Shown: positions 1-9,265, numbered from the stretch's first letter. The stretch: 54,357 nt of DNA from Natronospira sp. (GCA_003558125.1 PWMQ01000065.1:1-54357), one strand, 5' to 3'. The notes: generated by a model from the letters alone, not told the origin. A program made the numbers and translations.

Positions 1-33
1 AGAGCTTCCCATATAGCCGTTTGGCGGACAAAC

Positions 34-67
34 AAAAAGGCCGGACCCTAACGGATCCGGCCTTTTT
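34..67. terminator. Intrinsic terminator, bidirectional
   Basis: A perfect 12-bp stem (34-45 with 56-67) encloses a 10-base loop. The A-run on one side and the T-run on the other mean it could stop transcription from either direction. On the minus strand it lies just downstream of the tRNA-Val gene. Confidence 0.85.
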
Positions 68-73
68 GCGTAA

Positions 74-148
74 TGGTGGGCGATGCTGGACTTGAACCAG
101 CGACCCCTGCCGTGTGAAGGCAGTGCTCTCCCACTGAGCTAATCGCCC
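74..148 (-). tRNA. tRNA-Val (anticodon CAC)
   Basis: Read on the minus strand, the gene runs from GGGCGATTAGCTCAG to an encoded CCA at 74-76. The acceptor stem closes as GGGCGAT with ATCGCCC, the D-arm has GCTCAGTGGGAGAGC, the anticodon stem is CTGCC/GGCAG around loop TTCACAC, and the T-arm has GGTTCAAGTCC. Anticodon CAC reads GUG valine codons. The terminator at 34-67 follows it. Confidence 0.93.
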
Positions 149-210
149 GAAAGCGCGCCATTTTAGCCCTGCGGCCTGGGCGGGTCAATGGCGGTCTGGG
201 AGAGGGCGGG

Positions 211-238
211 AAATTAGGTTATCCTGTTCTTCTAATTT
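211..238. promoter_or_regulatory. Probable ArsR-family operator upstream of the repressor gene
   Basis: An inverted repeat AAATTAG (211-217) / CTAATTT (232-238) flanks 14 bases in an AT-rich island 34 bp before the first repressor gene. Read on the minus strand it contains GGATAACCTAA, close to GAATAACCTAA in the SulP/DUF3365 control region at 2354-2364. This suggests autoregulation. The arms are spaced more widely than the N6 spacing at the other three sites, so this is the least typical member. Confidence 0.5.
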
Positions 239-271
239 AGCTATTTCGCCTGCTCAAAATGGTGAACGCCC

Positions 272-607
272 ATGCCCGCTCAAGGATCCCAGTTGGCCCA
301 CCAGCTACCCAGCATGAAAGACATGGAGGAGCACTCCGACGAGGCCGCCCGGGTGCTCAAGGCGCTCGCCAATTCGAATCGACTGATGGTCCTCTGCGCC
401 CTGGTAGAGGGTGAACGGTCGGTGGGGGAGATCAATGAAAAGGTACCTCTCAGCCAGTCGGCCCTGTCCCAGCATCTGGCCCGCTTTCGGCGTGAAGGTC
501 TGGTGGCGACCCGGCGCGAATCCCAGACCATTTATTACCGGATTGCCGATGACAAGGTGCTGGAGCTGATGGGCAAACTGTACGAGCTTTACTGCGCCAC
601 GGACTGA
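272..607 (+). CDS. BigR/SqrR-type persulfide-sensing ArsR-family repressor (first copy)
   Basis: A 111-residue winged-helix repressor. The recognition helix is PLSQSALSQHLARFR, followed by the wing VATRRESQTIYYRI, as in YgaV/BigR/SqrR proteins. The metal-binding motif of classical ArsR (ELCVCD) is absent. Cys42 (in LMVLCALV) and Cys108 (in YELYCATD) lie almost exactly where SqrR has Cys41 and Cys107, which form an internal polysulfide bridge and release DNA when reactive sulfur accumulates. It is preceded by an AT-rich inverted repeat that is probably its own operator, and it overlaps the convergent SulP gene by 19 bp at the 3' end. The neighbouring sulfate-family transporter and SQR-like gene support a sulfur role. 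A second copy lies at 15579-15998. The ligand is inferred, not shown. Confidence 0.85.
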   Translation: MPAQGSQLAHQLPSMKDMEEHSDEAARVLKALANSNRLMVLCALVEGERSVGEINEKVPLSQSALSQHLARFRREGLVATRRESQTIYYRIADDKVLELMGKLYELYCATD

Positions 608-2313
608 TCCTGCTGCGGCTTGTCAGCGCCGATCTCCTCGAAGGCTGCCTGGTTGGTGAAGAATATTCTTCCCGGTGCGAGCAACGCCGGGAAGCCGGCT
701 CGCCGCAAGCGGTCCAGTACCGGGCCTTTGACTTCAGACAGATGCAGCCTGATTCCCCGGGCTGCAAGGCTTCTCACCAGTTCCTCCAATGTCTCCAGTG
801 CGGTGCTGTCAATTTCGTTGATGGCACTACAGACCAGTACCAGATCTCTTGTTTCCGGATGCGTGTCCAGATGCTCAAGCAGGGTGTCCCGCAGAAATCG
901 GCTATTGGGAAACTGCAGGCTTTCATCCACGCGGATCATGCTCAGGCCCGGCCGGGTTTCCACCTGGTGTCGACGGATGTTCCGGAAATGTTCAGTGCCC
1001 GGGACGCGGCCGACTTCCGCTACATGGGGCTGACTGATGCGCCAGAGCAGCAAGGCGAGGGATACCGCCAGGCCGGTGAGCAGACCCAGCTCGACCCCCA
1101 GAATCAGCACACTGGCGAAACTGATAAGCGCCACGGTGGCGTCCGGCCGATTATGGCGCCAGGTATCGCGAATGCTTGCAAAATCCAGCAGCGGCAGCAC
1201 TGCCAGCAGAATGATCCCTGCCAGGATGGCGCGCGGCAGCATCGCCAGTGCCGGGGTGGCGAACAGTAGGGCAAGCAGCACACCGCCGGCTGCGAATACA
1301 CCGGCCAGCGGGCTTTTCGCGCCGGCATCTCTGGCGACCAGAGTGCGTGCCAGCCCACCGGTCACCGGGTAGGCCGCACTCAGGCCTGCCACCAGATTGG
1401 ACGCACCCAGCCCGAGTAATTCCCTGTTGGGCTGGATGTCCTCTCCGTCACGGGCTGCCAAGGCCCGACCCACCGAAACACTCTCCATGAGCCCAATCAG
1501 TGAGATAAGAAAGGCCATGCCCAGCAGTTCCATCAGCCACGCCAATTCGATGGGGGGCAGGGCGAAGCTCGGAAGGCCCCGGGGAATCTCCCCAACCAGG
1601 GCCGTCCTCTCCCCCAGCCCGGTGTGCAATGCCAGCGTGATCCCGAGAACGACCGCAGCCAGCGCGCCCAGGCGGGAGACGATCAGGCCGGCGGTGGGCA
1701 GCCGTGGCTGCAGCAGCCGGGCCAGTGGGCCGGAAAACAGGCGAATCAGAAGAACTGTGCCGATGGCCAGGAGCAAAGTGGGAAGGCTGAATGACTGCCA
1801 GTTACCCGCCAGTTCGCCGACAAGGGCAAACGGCTCCCGGACCTCGACGGGGATACCCAGCGCATGGGGCAGCTGGCTGAGACCGATCAGAACCGCGACA
1901 CCCCCCATGAAGCCCAGCAGCACGGGTCGGGACAGGAAATGGGTGATAAAGCCCAGCCGCAGCAGGCCCATGAGCATGAGAATGGCGCCCGAGGCCAGGG
2001 CCAGGCTGGCGGCAACCGGCACGGGGTCAAGGCCGTGGCGCTGGGAGAGCAAGGCGGTGGCCGTGGCCACCATCAGGGAGACCACGGCCACCGGGCCAAC
2101 GGCAAGGTAGCGGCTGCTGCCGAACAGGGCATAGGCCGCAGTCGGCAGCAAAGAGGCATATAGGCCAACCTGGGCCGGCAATCCGGCCAGCAGGGCGTAG
2201 GCCATGCCCTGGGGGATCAGCATGGCAGCGATGACCAGGCCTGCAATGGCGTCTTGCCCGAGTGAATTGGCATCGGGGAAGGGCCAGATTCCCTTTTTCC
2301 CTGACTGCAACAA
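589..2313 (-). CDS. SulP-family anion transporter with C-terminal STAS domain
   Basis: This 574-residue inner-membrane protein belongs to the SulP (SLC26-like) family. About 12 hydrophobic segments span residues 20-420, beginning with GLVIAAMLIPQGMAYALL, which is typical of SulP helix 1. A cytoplasmic STAS domain covers roughly residues 440-560. SulP proteins carry sulfate, bicarbonate or other anions. Placement beside a persulfide-sensing repressor suggests sulfate, sulfite or thiosulfate traffic linked to sulfide oxidation, which is inference. The start is TTG at 2313, with AGGTG five bases upstream; a second TTG follows at once. It is divergent from the DUF3365 gene, with a shared operator-like site at 2351-2364 between them. 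Confidence 0.9.
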   Translation of the reverse strand: MLQSGKKGIWPFPDANSLGQDAIAGLVIAAMLIPQGMAYALLAGLPAQVGLYASLLPTAAYALFGSSRYLAVGPVAVVSLMVATATALLSQRHGLDPVPVAASLALASGAILMLMGLLRLGFITHFLSRPVLLGFMGGVAVLIGLSQLPHALGIPVEVREPFALVGELAGNWQSFSLPTLLLAIGTVLLIRLFSGPLARLLQPRLPTAGLIVSRLGALAAVVLGITLALHTGLGERTALVGEIPRGLPSFALPPIELAWLMELLGMAFLISLIGLMESVSVGRALAARDGEDIQPNRELLGLGASNLVAGLSAAYPVTGGLARTLVARDAGAKSPLAGVFAAGGVLLALLFATPALAMLPRAILAGIILLAVLPLLDFASIRDTWRHNRPDATVALISFASVLILGVELGLLTGLAVSLALLLWRISQPHVAEVGRVPGTEHFRNIRRHQVETRPGLSMIRVDESLQFPNSRFLRDTLLEHLDTHPETRDLVLVCSAINEIDSTALETLEELVRSLAARGIRLHLSEVKGPVLDRLRRAGFPALLAPGRIFFTNQAAFEEIGADKPQQDQSVAQ

Positions 2314-2329
2314 AATTACACCTGTTTAC

Positions 2330-2364
2330 TTGACCTGACTGGAATAAATATTAGAATAACCTAA
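2330..2364 (+). promoter_or_regulatory. Promoter of the DUF3365/SQR-like genes with overlapping operator
   Basis: A sigma70-type -35 TTGACC (2330-2335) and -10 TAGAAT (2352-2357) are separated by 16 bases. An operator-like TTAG-N6-CTAA (2351-2364) covers the -10. The same half-sites and spacing recur at 22438-22453 and 23571-23586. The site lies 38 bp from the SulP start on the other strand, so it could repress both directions. Confidence 0.6.
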
Positions 2365-2437
2365 AATAATAGTGTTTTCCACTGACGAAAGAGTCTTGCC
2401 CGGTTATTCGCCAAGGCAAGCGGGAGGAGTAGCTACC

Positions 2438-3043
2438 ATGCGCTGGATCAGCCTTGTTGTTTCCGGAGTGTCCTTGCTGGCAGTCACCCAGCTAGCCCAG
2501 GCAGGGCTGGAGGACGAAGATCGAGTCCGCTTGGAAGCCGATGCCCATGCCGTGACGGTGGAATTGTTCGAGACACTTGCCGGGCGCCTGCAGGAGGCCA
2601 TGCAGGAAGATGGTCCGGTGGCGGCCATTTCGGTCTGCCGTGACGATGCGCCGGCGATCAAGACCCGGCTTTCCCTGGAGAAGGGCTGGCAGGTGAGCCG
2701 GGTGGGAACACGCGTCCGCAACCCGCTTTTGGGCACGCCTGATGCCTGGGAGCGTGAGGTGCTGGATGAATTTGAACGGCAACGTGCCGACGGCAAGGCA
2801 GTGCCCGAGCTCAATCATTCGGAAGTGGTTTCCGAAGGTGATCAGCGCTATTTTCGCTATATGCGTGGAATCGGTGTCCAGGGCAACTGTCTACTCTGCC
2901 ATGGCACGGACGAACAGATTCCCGAGCCGGTCAGGGACGTGCTGGATGATCGCTACCCTCATGATGCAGCATGGGGCTACGAGGTTGGAGACCTGCGCGG
3001 TGCTTTCACCGTCAAGATACCCCTGAAGGATTCGAAACAATGA
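2438..3043 (+). CDS. Periplasmic DUF3365 (Tll0287-like) c-type haem protein
   Basis: A 201-residue exported protein. A signal peptide (MRWISLVVSGVSLLAVTQ) ends near QAG, followed by a DUF3365 domain with one CxxCH haem-binding motif (CLLCHG) late in the chain. This family binds haem c and includes redox or gas sensors and small electron carriers. The start at 2438 is chosen for the strong GGGAGGAG ribosome-binding site; an in-frame start at 2372 would place 22 extra residues before the signal peptide. Its stop overlaps the start of the SQR-like flavoprotein (ATGA), so the two are co-translated, and it may accept electrons from, or signal to, that enzyme. The promoter carries the persulfide-regulon operator. 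Confidence 0.85.
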   Translation: MRWISLVVSGVSLLAVTQLAQAGLEDEDRVRLEADAHAVTVELFETLAGRLQEAMQEDGPVAAISVCRDDAPAIKTRLSLEKGWQVSRVGTRVRNPLLGTPDAWEREVLDEFERQRADGKAVPELNHSEVVSEGDQRYFRYMRGIGVQGNCLLCHGTDEQIPEPVRDVLDDRYPHDAAWGYEVGDLRGAFTVKIPLKDSKQ

Positions 3044-4170
3044 GCCACAAGATCACGGTAGTAGGCAGCGGGTTTGCCTCTCTCACCACGGCCCGCCACC
3101 TGCGCAGGCTGGATCGAGAGGCGGAAATCACCCTGGTGGCGCCGCGACCGGAGTTTGTCTTCCTGCCCAGTCTGATCTGGCTGCCCACGGGTCAGCGGCA
3201 GCCCGAGGATATCATTCGGCCGCTGGAGGGGTTTTTCCGGCGCCACCGTATTCACTATCACCAGGGTAGTGCCACTGGCCTTGACCCAAGTGGTCGCCTG
3301 CTACTCACCGACAATGGCGAGGTGCAAAACGATGCCATACTGATCGGCAGCGGCGGGCGTTTTCTCAAGAAATTGCCAGGTATCGAGCATGCCATCACCC
3401 CCTGCGAGGGGGTTGAGTCCGCCATGCGCATCAAGCAGGCGGTGGAGGACATGGACGGAGGGCATATCGCCTTTGGTTTCTCCGGCAATCCCAGGGAAGG
3501 CCAGGCCATGCGCGGCGGGCCCATGTTCGAGTTTCTTTTCGGTATCGACAGTCTGCTGCGAAAGCAGGGGCGGCGGGACCGTTTCGAACTGACCTTCTTC
3601 TCGCCGGCACCGCAGCCGGGAAAGCGTCTTGGCCCAAAGGCCGTGGGCAAGCTGCTTGCGGAGATGGAACGGCGCGACATTCACACTCATCTGGGGCACA
3701 AGCTCAAGGGGTTCACGGAGGACAAGGTCACCACCGAGGGGGGCGAGTTTCCGGCCGACCTCATCCTTTTCATGCCGGGCATGACCGGCAACCCCTGGTT
3801 CGACAACACCGAACTGGGCCGTTCCGACGGTGGCCTGCTCAAGGCGGATGCCTTCTGCCGGGTGGAAGGGGCCGAGCGGGTCTATGTCGCCGGCGATGCC
3901 GGATCCTTCCCGGGCCCGGACTGGATGCCCAAGCAGGCGCACATGGCTGACCTGCAGGCGGAGGCGGCAGCGAAGAACATGCATGCGGAATTGAATGGAC
4001 GGGAACCTGAGGCCACCTTCAAGGCCGAATTGATGTGTATTGTGGACAGCATGGACAAGGGCATGCTGGTGGCCCGCAGTGAAAAGCGCAACTGGGTGCT
4101 TCCCAGAAGCCGCCTGTGGCACTGGTCCAAGTCCCTGTTCGAGAAGAAGTACCTGCGTCAGTATCGATAG
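3040..4170 (+). CDS. SQR-like FAD-dependent oxidoreductase, lacking two of the three catalytic SQR cysteines
   Basis: This 376-residue flavoprotein of the sulfide:quinone oxidoreductase/NDH-2/flavocytochrome c superfamily starts with a dinucleotide fold (ITVVGSGFASLTTARHL) and has a second FAD motif near YVAGDAGSFPGPDW. A short amphipathic C-terminus rich in W, K and R could dock on the membrane. It has one cysteine near the usual first site (Cys122), but GNPREGQAMRGGPMFEF shows no cysteine at the second site, and the third is uncertain. It may therefore not oxidise sulfide by the type I mechanism of the enzyme at 16007-17305. The start overlaps the DUF3365 stop; a longer in-frame start at 2971 lies inside that gene and is rejected. 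Sulfur chemistry is inferred from context. Confidence 0.75.
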   Translation: MSHKITVVGSGFASLTTARHLRRLDREAEITLVAPRPEFVFLPSLIWLPTGQRQPEDIIRPLEGFFRRHRIHYHQGSATGLDPSGRLLLTDNGEVQNDAILIGSGGRFLKKLPGIEHAITPCEGVESAMRIKQAVEDMDGGHIAFGFSGNPREGQAMRGGPMFEFLFGIDSLLRKQGRRDRFELTFFSPAPQPGKRLGPKAVGKLLAEMERRDIHTHLGHKLKGFTEDKVTTEGGEFPADLILFMPGMTGNPWFDNTELGRSDGGLLKADAFCRVEGAERVYVAGDAGSFPGPDWMPKQAHMADLQAEAAAKNMHAELNGREPEATFKAELMCIVDSMDKGMLVARSEKRNWVLPRSRLWHWSKSLFEKKYLRQYR

Positions 4171-4189
4171 GAATGCCCGGTACCATGTG

Positions 4190-5512
4190 ATGGACGATAT
4201 CAGTAGCAACCGTGACCCGGCCGAACTCCGCAAGATGCTGGATTATCTTGGGGTGGCGGCGTTTCTGATCGATGTGGATTCACATGATGCGTTCCGACTG
4301 GCCGCCATCAATGCCCGCCACGAGCAACTCACTGGCATGAAACACGATGACGTGGCGGGATGTAGTGTGGATGATTTGCTGTCACCGGAAATGGCGGCGA
4401 ATGTGAAAGGCAATTATCGACGGTGTGTCGAGGGGCGGGCCGCCACGGATTACCGGGAAGTGCTTGATCTCCCTGCCGGGCGGACCTACTGGCACACCGC
4501 GCTGGTGCCGCTCATGGATGATACCGGACGTATCACCCGCCTGTTGGGGACGGCCCACGAAATCAGTGACACTCTCCACCTGGAACTGGAAACCCGTTAT
4601 CAGTCCACCGTGTTGAGTGCCTACCTGGATGAATCGCCGGACGGGATCCTGGTGGTGGATGCCGACAATACCATGAGAACGTGGAATCGCCGCTTCCTGG
4701 AGCTCTGGTCCATTCCCGAAGCGGTGATGGAGGCCCGCGATGGCGAGGCCGCCTTGAAGGCAGTCACAGACCAGCTGGTGGATCCCGAAGACTTCATCGA
4801 GCGAGTCAAGGCCTTGTACGCCAGCCTGGAAGAGGAAGAGCAGGGAATGCGAATCGACATGAAGGATGGACGCGTCCTGGAGCGCTATTCCCGGGGGCTC
4901 CATGGACCGGCCGGTGTCTATTGGGGGCGCATCTGGTTCTATCGCGATGTCACCGATCGGGAGCGGATGACTGAAGAGCTCCGTCGCCTCTCTCAGACCG
5001 ATCCGCTTACCGGGGCAGCCAACCGGCGCGTGTTCATGGACGTATTGCGGGAAGAGTATGAGCGTGCCAGGCGCTACCGCCATCCACTGAGCATGCTCAT
5101 GCTCGACTTGGACCGATTCAAGCAGATCAATGACGGGCACGGCCATGCGGCAGGTGACGAGGTGCTCAAGCGTTTCGTGGACGTCTGCACGCAGGCGCTT
5201 CGCAGCAGCGATTGCCTGGCCCGCATGGGCGGTGAGGAGTTCGCCATCCTGCTCCCGGAAACCGATCTACATGCCGCCACCCGCCTGGCCGAGCGGCTTC
5301 GCATCTCCGTGGCTGCGATGGTGTTTGCCGGCGCGGATGGTCCCTTCGCTGTCACGGTGAGTATCGGAGTGACGGATTTGGATGAAGAAGATACCGCCGA
5401 AGATCACCTTCTGACCCGTGCCGACAAATGTCTGTATTCCGCCAAGGCGGAAGGTCGTAACTGCGTATTCACCGCACAAGGCCTGAGTCAATGCCGGCAA
5501 CACCCGGCATGA
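4190..5512 (+). CDS. PAS-PAS-GGDEF diguanylate cyclase
   Basis: A 441-residue soluble protein. Two PAS domains (about residues 10-125 and 140-258) precede a GGDEF domain (about 265-430). The active-site signature is GGEEF (347-351), the metal-binding DLDRFKQINDGHGHAAGD segment is intact, and an inhibitory RxxD site is present as RSSD (338-341) five residues before the signature. It should make cyclic di-GMP under product inhibition. No transmembrane segment is visible, so the PAS domains probably read an intracellular cue such as redox state. It starts 19 bp after the SQR-like gene and is probably co-transcribed. The start is ATG 4190, directly after a possible GTG at 4187; the ribosome-binding site is weak. 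Confidence 0.9.
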   Translation: MDDISSNRDPAELRKMLDYLGVAAFLIDVDSHDAFRLAAINARHEQLTGMKHDDVAGCSVDDLLSPEMAANVKGNYRRCVEGRAATDYREVLDLPAGRTYWHTALVPLMDDTGRITRLLGTAHEISDTLHLELETRYQSTVLSAYLDESPDGILVVDADNTMRTWNRRFLELWSIPEAVMEARDGEAALKAVTDQLVDPEDFIERVKALYASLEEEEQGMRIDMKDGRVLERYSRGLHGPAGVYWGRIWFYRDVTDRERMTEELRRLSQTDPLTGAANRRVFMDVLREEYERARRYRHPLSMLMLDLDRFKQINDGHGHAAGDEVLKRFVDVCTQALRSSDCLARMGGEEFAILLPETDLHAATRLAERLRISVAAMVFAGADGPFAVTVSIGVTDLDEEDTAEDHLLTRADKCLYSAKAEGRNCVFTAQGLSQCRQHPA

Positions 5513-5619
5513 TGACAGCGGGCTCTCAGTCCGGTTCTGCCGCTCACTCGCCATTCCAGGCGCGGCGAGGGATAATCGGAGTTTGATTTTCTGGGTAAGC
5601 ATCGGCAGCGAGTCACCGG

Positions 5620-7020
5620 ATGGGGCAGGCGGGCAAGGTCATTCGAATCGGGCAGTGGCGGTTCCTGCCGGAGCGCAATCTGCTGTTGGGCAGGGGCGAA
5701 CGGCGGGAGTTGGAGCATCGTCTTTCGGTCCTGCTCGAGTATTTCTGCGACCATGCGTCTGCGGTTCTGACTAAAGACAGACTGCTCGAGGCTGTCTGGG
5801 GGCCCCGCATCGTCGGGGAAGAGAGCCTGTCCGTGGCGGTCAGCCAGCTTCGGCGGTCCCTGGATGACACGGCTCGCAATCCACGCTTCATCCGTACCGT
5901 GCCGGGCGTCGGTTACCAGTGGATCGCCACGGTGGCCCGGGAAGATGGACCTCGACATCGTGGGCTCTGGCTGGTGGCAGTGATGACGGCGGGGCTGCTG
6001 GTCTCGACCGCGCTGGTTTTCTGGTGGCTGACCGGGAAGTCGGAGCCAGTGGTTGCACTGGCGGAAGAGAACGGGCCCGGGTCCGAGGCCCGGCAGTTGC
6101 TCGCCAGTGAGAAGCCGGAGGACTGGCGCCGGGCGGTCGGCCTGTTCCGGCGCGTGATCGAAGCCGAGCCGGATCAGGTGGACGCCTACCTCGGTTTGGT
6201 CGAGGCCAAGCTGCGGCAGCTTCGGTATTTGGATCTGCCCGTGGCGCCCCATTACAGTGAACTGGAAGCCTTGTTGGCTCGTGCCCTGAGTATTGCACCC
6301 TTCCATCACCAAGCCTTGTTACTCTATGCCAATCTGCAGTTCATGCATGGGCAGGATTACACGGCTGCGGAAGCGGCCTTTCTGGACTTGTTGAGCGTCC
6401 AGCCCAATCATGCCGAGGGACGATTAGCCTACGCCAACTACTTGTTGGCCTTCGGTCGATTTGAGGAAGCGATGACGGAGGTCACGACCCTGCGTCGCCA
6501 CCAGCCCTTGTTTTACGCGGTGCCTATGGTGGCCTGGAACTACCTCATGCAGGGCGAGACCGAGCTGGCCTGGAAGGAAATCCAGCGTATTACCCTGACC
6601 GAGCCCCGCTCGGCCGCCTATCATGTCTCGGCCCAGCATATTGCCTTCCAGCGAGGTGACGAGTTCGTGGCCATGGAGCACCTTAAGGCCCTGATGACCC
6701 TGGCCGGTATCGAGAACGAACGGCTGGCCCGCTTTGAGGCCGACTTTGCCGAAGCCGGACTGGCCGGGGTCCATGCTCGCTTGCTGGATGAGCGTGAAAC
6801 TGCGGAGCTGGGTCATTACCGACCGCCCCTGTCCTGGGCACGCTATGCCCTGGTGGCCGGGGAGTATAGCCAGGCCCTGGATCATCTGGAGGCGGCGCGC
6901 GAGGACTCCCAGGAAGCGCTGCTCTGGCTGGCCGTGGATCCGCATTATCGCGCCCTGCATGCCGAGCCCCGCTTTCAGGCTGTGCTGACCAGTCTTGGTT
7001 TGACGTTGCCAAGCAATTGA
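5620..7020 (+). CDS. CadC/ToxR-like transmembrane transcriptional regulator with periplasmic TPR repeats
   Basis: A 466-residue regulator. The N-terminal OmpR-type winged helix (about residues 5-105) contains LTKDRLLEAVWG and the family ending RTVPGVGYQWIA. A single transmembrane segment (about 115-137, LWLVAVMTAGLLVSTALVF) follows, then a periplasmic region of TPR-like helical repeats to the end. The layout matches one-component regulators of the CadC class, which sense outside the membrane and bind DNA inside. Its target is unknown; the downstream PQQ-propeller gene is on the same strand 104 bp away. No good ribosome-binding site precedes ATG 5620, so the exact start is uncertain. Confidence 0.85.
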   Translation: MGQAGKVIRIGQWRFLPERNLLLGRGERRELEHRLSVLLEYFCDHASAVLTKDRLLEAVWGPRIVGEESLSVAVSQLRRSLDDTARNPRFIRTVPGVGYQWIATVAREDGPRHRGLWLVAVMTAGLLVSTALVFWWLTGKSEPVVALAEENGPGSEARQLLASEKPEDWRRAVGLFRRVIEAEPDQVDAYLGLVEAKLRQLRYLDLPVAPHYSELEALLARALSIAPFHHQALLLYANLQFMHGQDYTAAEAAFLDLLSVQPNHAEGRLAYANYLLAFGRFEEAMTEVTTLRRHQPLFYAVPMVAWNYLMQGETELAWKEIQRITLTEPRSAAYHVSAQHIAFQRGDEFVAMEHLKALMTLAGIENERLARFEADFAEAGLAGVHARLLDERETAELGHYRPPLSWARYALVAGEYSQALDHLEAAREDSQEALLWLAVDPHYRALHAEPRFQAVLTSLGLTLPSN

Positions 7021-7124
7021 AAGTAATAGGATTAATTAGGCTTTAAGAAGCTTTGGGCCGGCTTCAGGACGGGCCCGGACGCGATCGGCAGACTGGCCGG
7101 ACTTCATTCTCAGGAGTCCGAACC

Positions 7125-8474
7125 ATGTCATTTTCGAGTGTCCGTCTGACACTGATTTTCTTGATTCTATTCCATACCGTGCCCGGCGACGCCGCTGACT
7201 GGCCATTGTTCAAGGGTGATCCCGAGCGCAGCGGTCATGTCCGCCAGGATGTGGCTGTCACAAGCCTGGCGCTGGACTGGCAATTCCGCCTGCCCACCAC
7301 CATTGCCAGTTCGCCGGTGGCCGTCGGGGATCAGCTCTTCGTGGCTGGTGAGAACGGCAACCTCTATGCCTTCGGGCTTGCGGATCGCCAATTGCAATGG
7401 ATTCGCCCCTCGGGCGGAGCCATCAGTGCCACGCCGGCCGTTTTCGGGGACTTCGTCTATATCCTTAATCTCGATGGTTTGTTCCAGGCCATCCATCGCG
7501 TCGACGGAACTGAGGCCTGGTCTTTTCGGACCGGCGGTGAGAAGCGCTTCAGCGCCATCCACTACATGGGAATTCGGCACAGCGATGCCCCGATTCGCGA
7601 CCCCTGGGATTTCTACCTGTCCTCACCCCTAGTGGCCGACGGCCGCGTCCATGTGGGTAGCAGCGACGGCCATCTGTACACCCTGGATGCCGATACCGGC
7701 GAGCTGCTCTGGCGCTACCGGACCGCTGGCATGGTCCATTCCTCCCCGGCCCTTGGCCGCAAGCATCCGGATGGCCATACCCTGGTGATTGGCGACTGGT
7801 ACGGCATGGTGCATGCCCTGGATGCGGAAAGCGGGGAGGTTCGCTGGACCTACGCCACCGAGCGGGATAGCGTTCATCAGCAGTGGCTGGGCGTCCAGTC
7901 CTCGCCAGTGGTGGACGGTGACCGGGTTTACGTGGGCAGCCGTGACGGCTACCTGTATGCCCTGTCTTTGGCAACCGGAGAGGTGCTGTGGCGTTACGCC
8001 ATGATGCAACGCTCCTGGGTGGTGGCCACGCCTTCCGTGGATGATGAACGTATCTACCTGGGTAGCTCGGTGCCGGGTTTAGTGATCGCCCTGGACCGGG
8101 TGGATGGGACCGAGGTCTGGCGTCGGGAGGTCGGTGCCTGGAGCTACAGTTCACCCCTGGTCCTCGGGCGCCATTTGGTCACGGCGGTCATGAACGGTGA
8201 TCTGTTAGTACTGGACGCCGCGACAGGTGAACAACGCTGGCGGTATCAAAGCGATGCCGCCCGGGAAAACCATTTTGGCACGCTGGACCCGGACAGCGGG
8301 CAGTTCGATAACGAACGCCTGGGTTCCGGGGAGCTGCACCAGGCGCTTTACGGCTACATGGAATACATCCTGCATCTGGGAGGGTTCCTGTCTTCGCCGG
8401 CCTGGCATCGGGATGAGCTAATTATCAGCACCAGCGACGGTCAGGTCTTGATCTTCCGTGTGCAGGAAGACTGA
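7125..8474 (+). CDS. Exported PQQ-type beta-propeller protein (BamB-like repeats)
   Basis: A 449-residue protein with a signal peptide (about residues 1-23, cleavage near GDA|ADW) and at least six repeats of the type DGxLYALDxxTGExLWRY, the WD/PQQ-like blades of BamB and quinoprotein dehydrogenases. No dehydrogenase catalytic region is evident, so this is probably a binding or scaffold propeller in the periplasm rather than an enzyme. The start has a CAGGAG ribosome-binding site; an in-frame start 72 bp earlier would place extra residues before the signal peptide. It follows the CadC-like regulator and may be its target. True BamB normally sits beside der/hisS, which are absent here, so BamB itself is unlikely. 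Confidence 0.8.
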   Translation: MSFSSVRLTLIFLILFHTVPGDAADWPLFKGDPERSGHVRQDVAVTSLALDWQFRLPTTIASSPVAVGDQLFVAGENGNLYAFGLADRQLQWIRPSGGAISATPAVFGDFVYILNLDGLFQAIHRVDGTEAWSFRTGGEKRFSAIHYMGIRHSDAPIRDPWDFYLSSPLVADGRVHVGSSDGHLYTLDADTGELLWRYRTAGMVHSSPALGRKHPDGHTLVIGDWYGMVHALDAESGEVRWTYATERDSVHQQWLGVQSSPVVDGDRVYVGSRDGYLYALSLATGEVLWRYAMMQRSWVVATPSVDDERIYLGSSVPGLVIALDRVDGTEVWRREVGAWSYSSPLVLGRHLVTAVMNGDLLVLDAATGEQRWRYQSDAARENHFGTLDPDSGQFDNERLGSGELHQALYGYMEYILHLGGFLSSPAWHRDELIISTSDGQVLIFRVQED

Positions 8475-8536
8475 CTGCCGGATCTGTGGAACTGTGGCAG
8501 GATAGTCGATCCCTCGGGACAATGTGAGAATCGTCG

Positions 8537-9088
8537 ATGGTCGAGATCGTCAAAGTCAGCACTGAAACCCAGATTGCTGCAGTGGCCCGCCTGGCTCGGG
8601 AAATCTGGGTGGATCACTACGCGCCCATCATTGGTCGGGCTCAGGTGGATTACATGCTGTCCAACTTTCAAAGTGAGGCCGCCATTGCCCGGCAATTGAA
8701 TGAGGGTCAGGAATATTACCTGCTCCGCCGGGACGGGCAGGCTGCCGGCTATCTGGCGCTGATTGCAGAGCCCGCCGAACAACGGTTGAAGATCAGCAAG
8801 ATCTACGTCGACGGCCGCTACCGTGGCCAGGGTCTGGGCCGGCGCTTACTGGCATTCACCGAAGAGGTTTGCCGGGAGCGTGATCTGGACATGCTCTGGC
8901 TGACCGTCAACCGCGATAATCTGGATTCCATCCGCTGGTATGAAAGCATGGGCTTTCGCAATACAGGTCCGGTTATGTTCGACATCGGTGGGGGCTATGT
9001 CATGGACGACTATCGCATGGAGAAGCAGCTGAGCGAGCCAGGCACATCTCATGGTGCTCGCGGATCGCTACTCCATGGCGATGAATGA
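8537..9088 (+). CDS. GNAT-family N-acetyltransferase
   Basis: This 183-residue GNAT enzyme carries the acetyl-CoA pyrophosphate loop RYRGQGLGRRLL (Q/R-x-x-G-x-G) after a strand KISKIYVDGRYR, then WLTVNRDNLDSIRWYESMGF, which is typical of the C-terminal half of the fold. The last 25 residues (after MEKQL) are likely disordered. Its substrate cannot be read from the sequence. It stands 62 bp after the propeller gene and may share its transcript. Confidence 0.85.
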   Translation: MVEIVKVSTETQIAAVARLAREIWVDHYAPIIGRAQVDYMLSNFQSEAAIARQLNEGQEYYLLRRDGQAAGYLALIAEPAEQRLKISKIYVDGRYRGQGLGRRLLAFTEEVCRERDLDMLWLTVNRDNLDSIRWYESMGFRNTGPVMFDIGGGYVMDDYRMEKQLSEPGTSHGARGSLLHGDE

Positions 9089-9265
9089 ACCATTAACCTC
9101 TCCGTCATGGCAGTCACTGCCGGAGCAATGATGGTCATTGGATATCCTCCCTGCTCTTGTAGTGTGCAAGCATGTCGATTCGGGAGTGACGGCTCGGTAT
9201 TCGCCCAATTGCGCCGATTTTGATTAGACTGATCCTTCCTGTAGCGCTCAGCAAAGGGGGTTCCC

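Noticed and set aside
7125-8474. BamB of the outer-membrane assembly complex
   Set aside because: Repeats are similar, but the usual der/hisS neighbourhood is absent and no lipobox cysteine is seen in the signal peptide.
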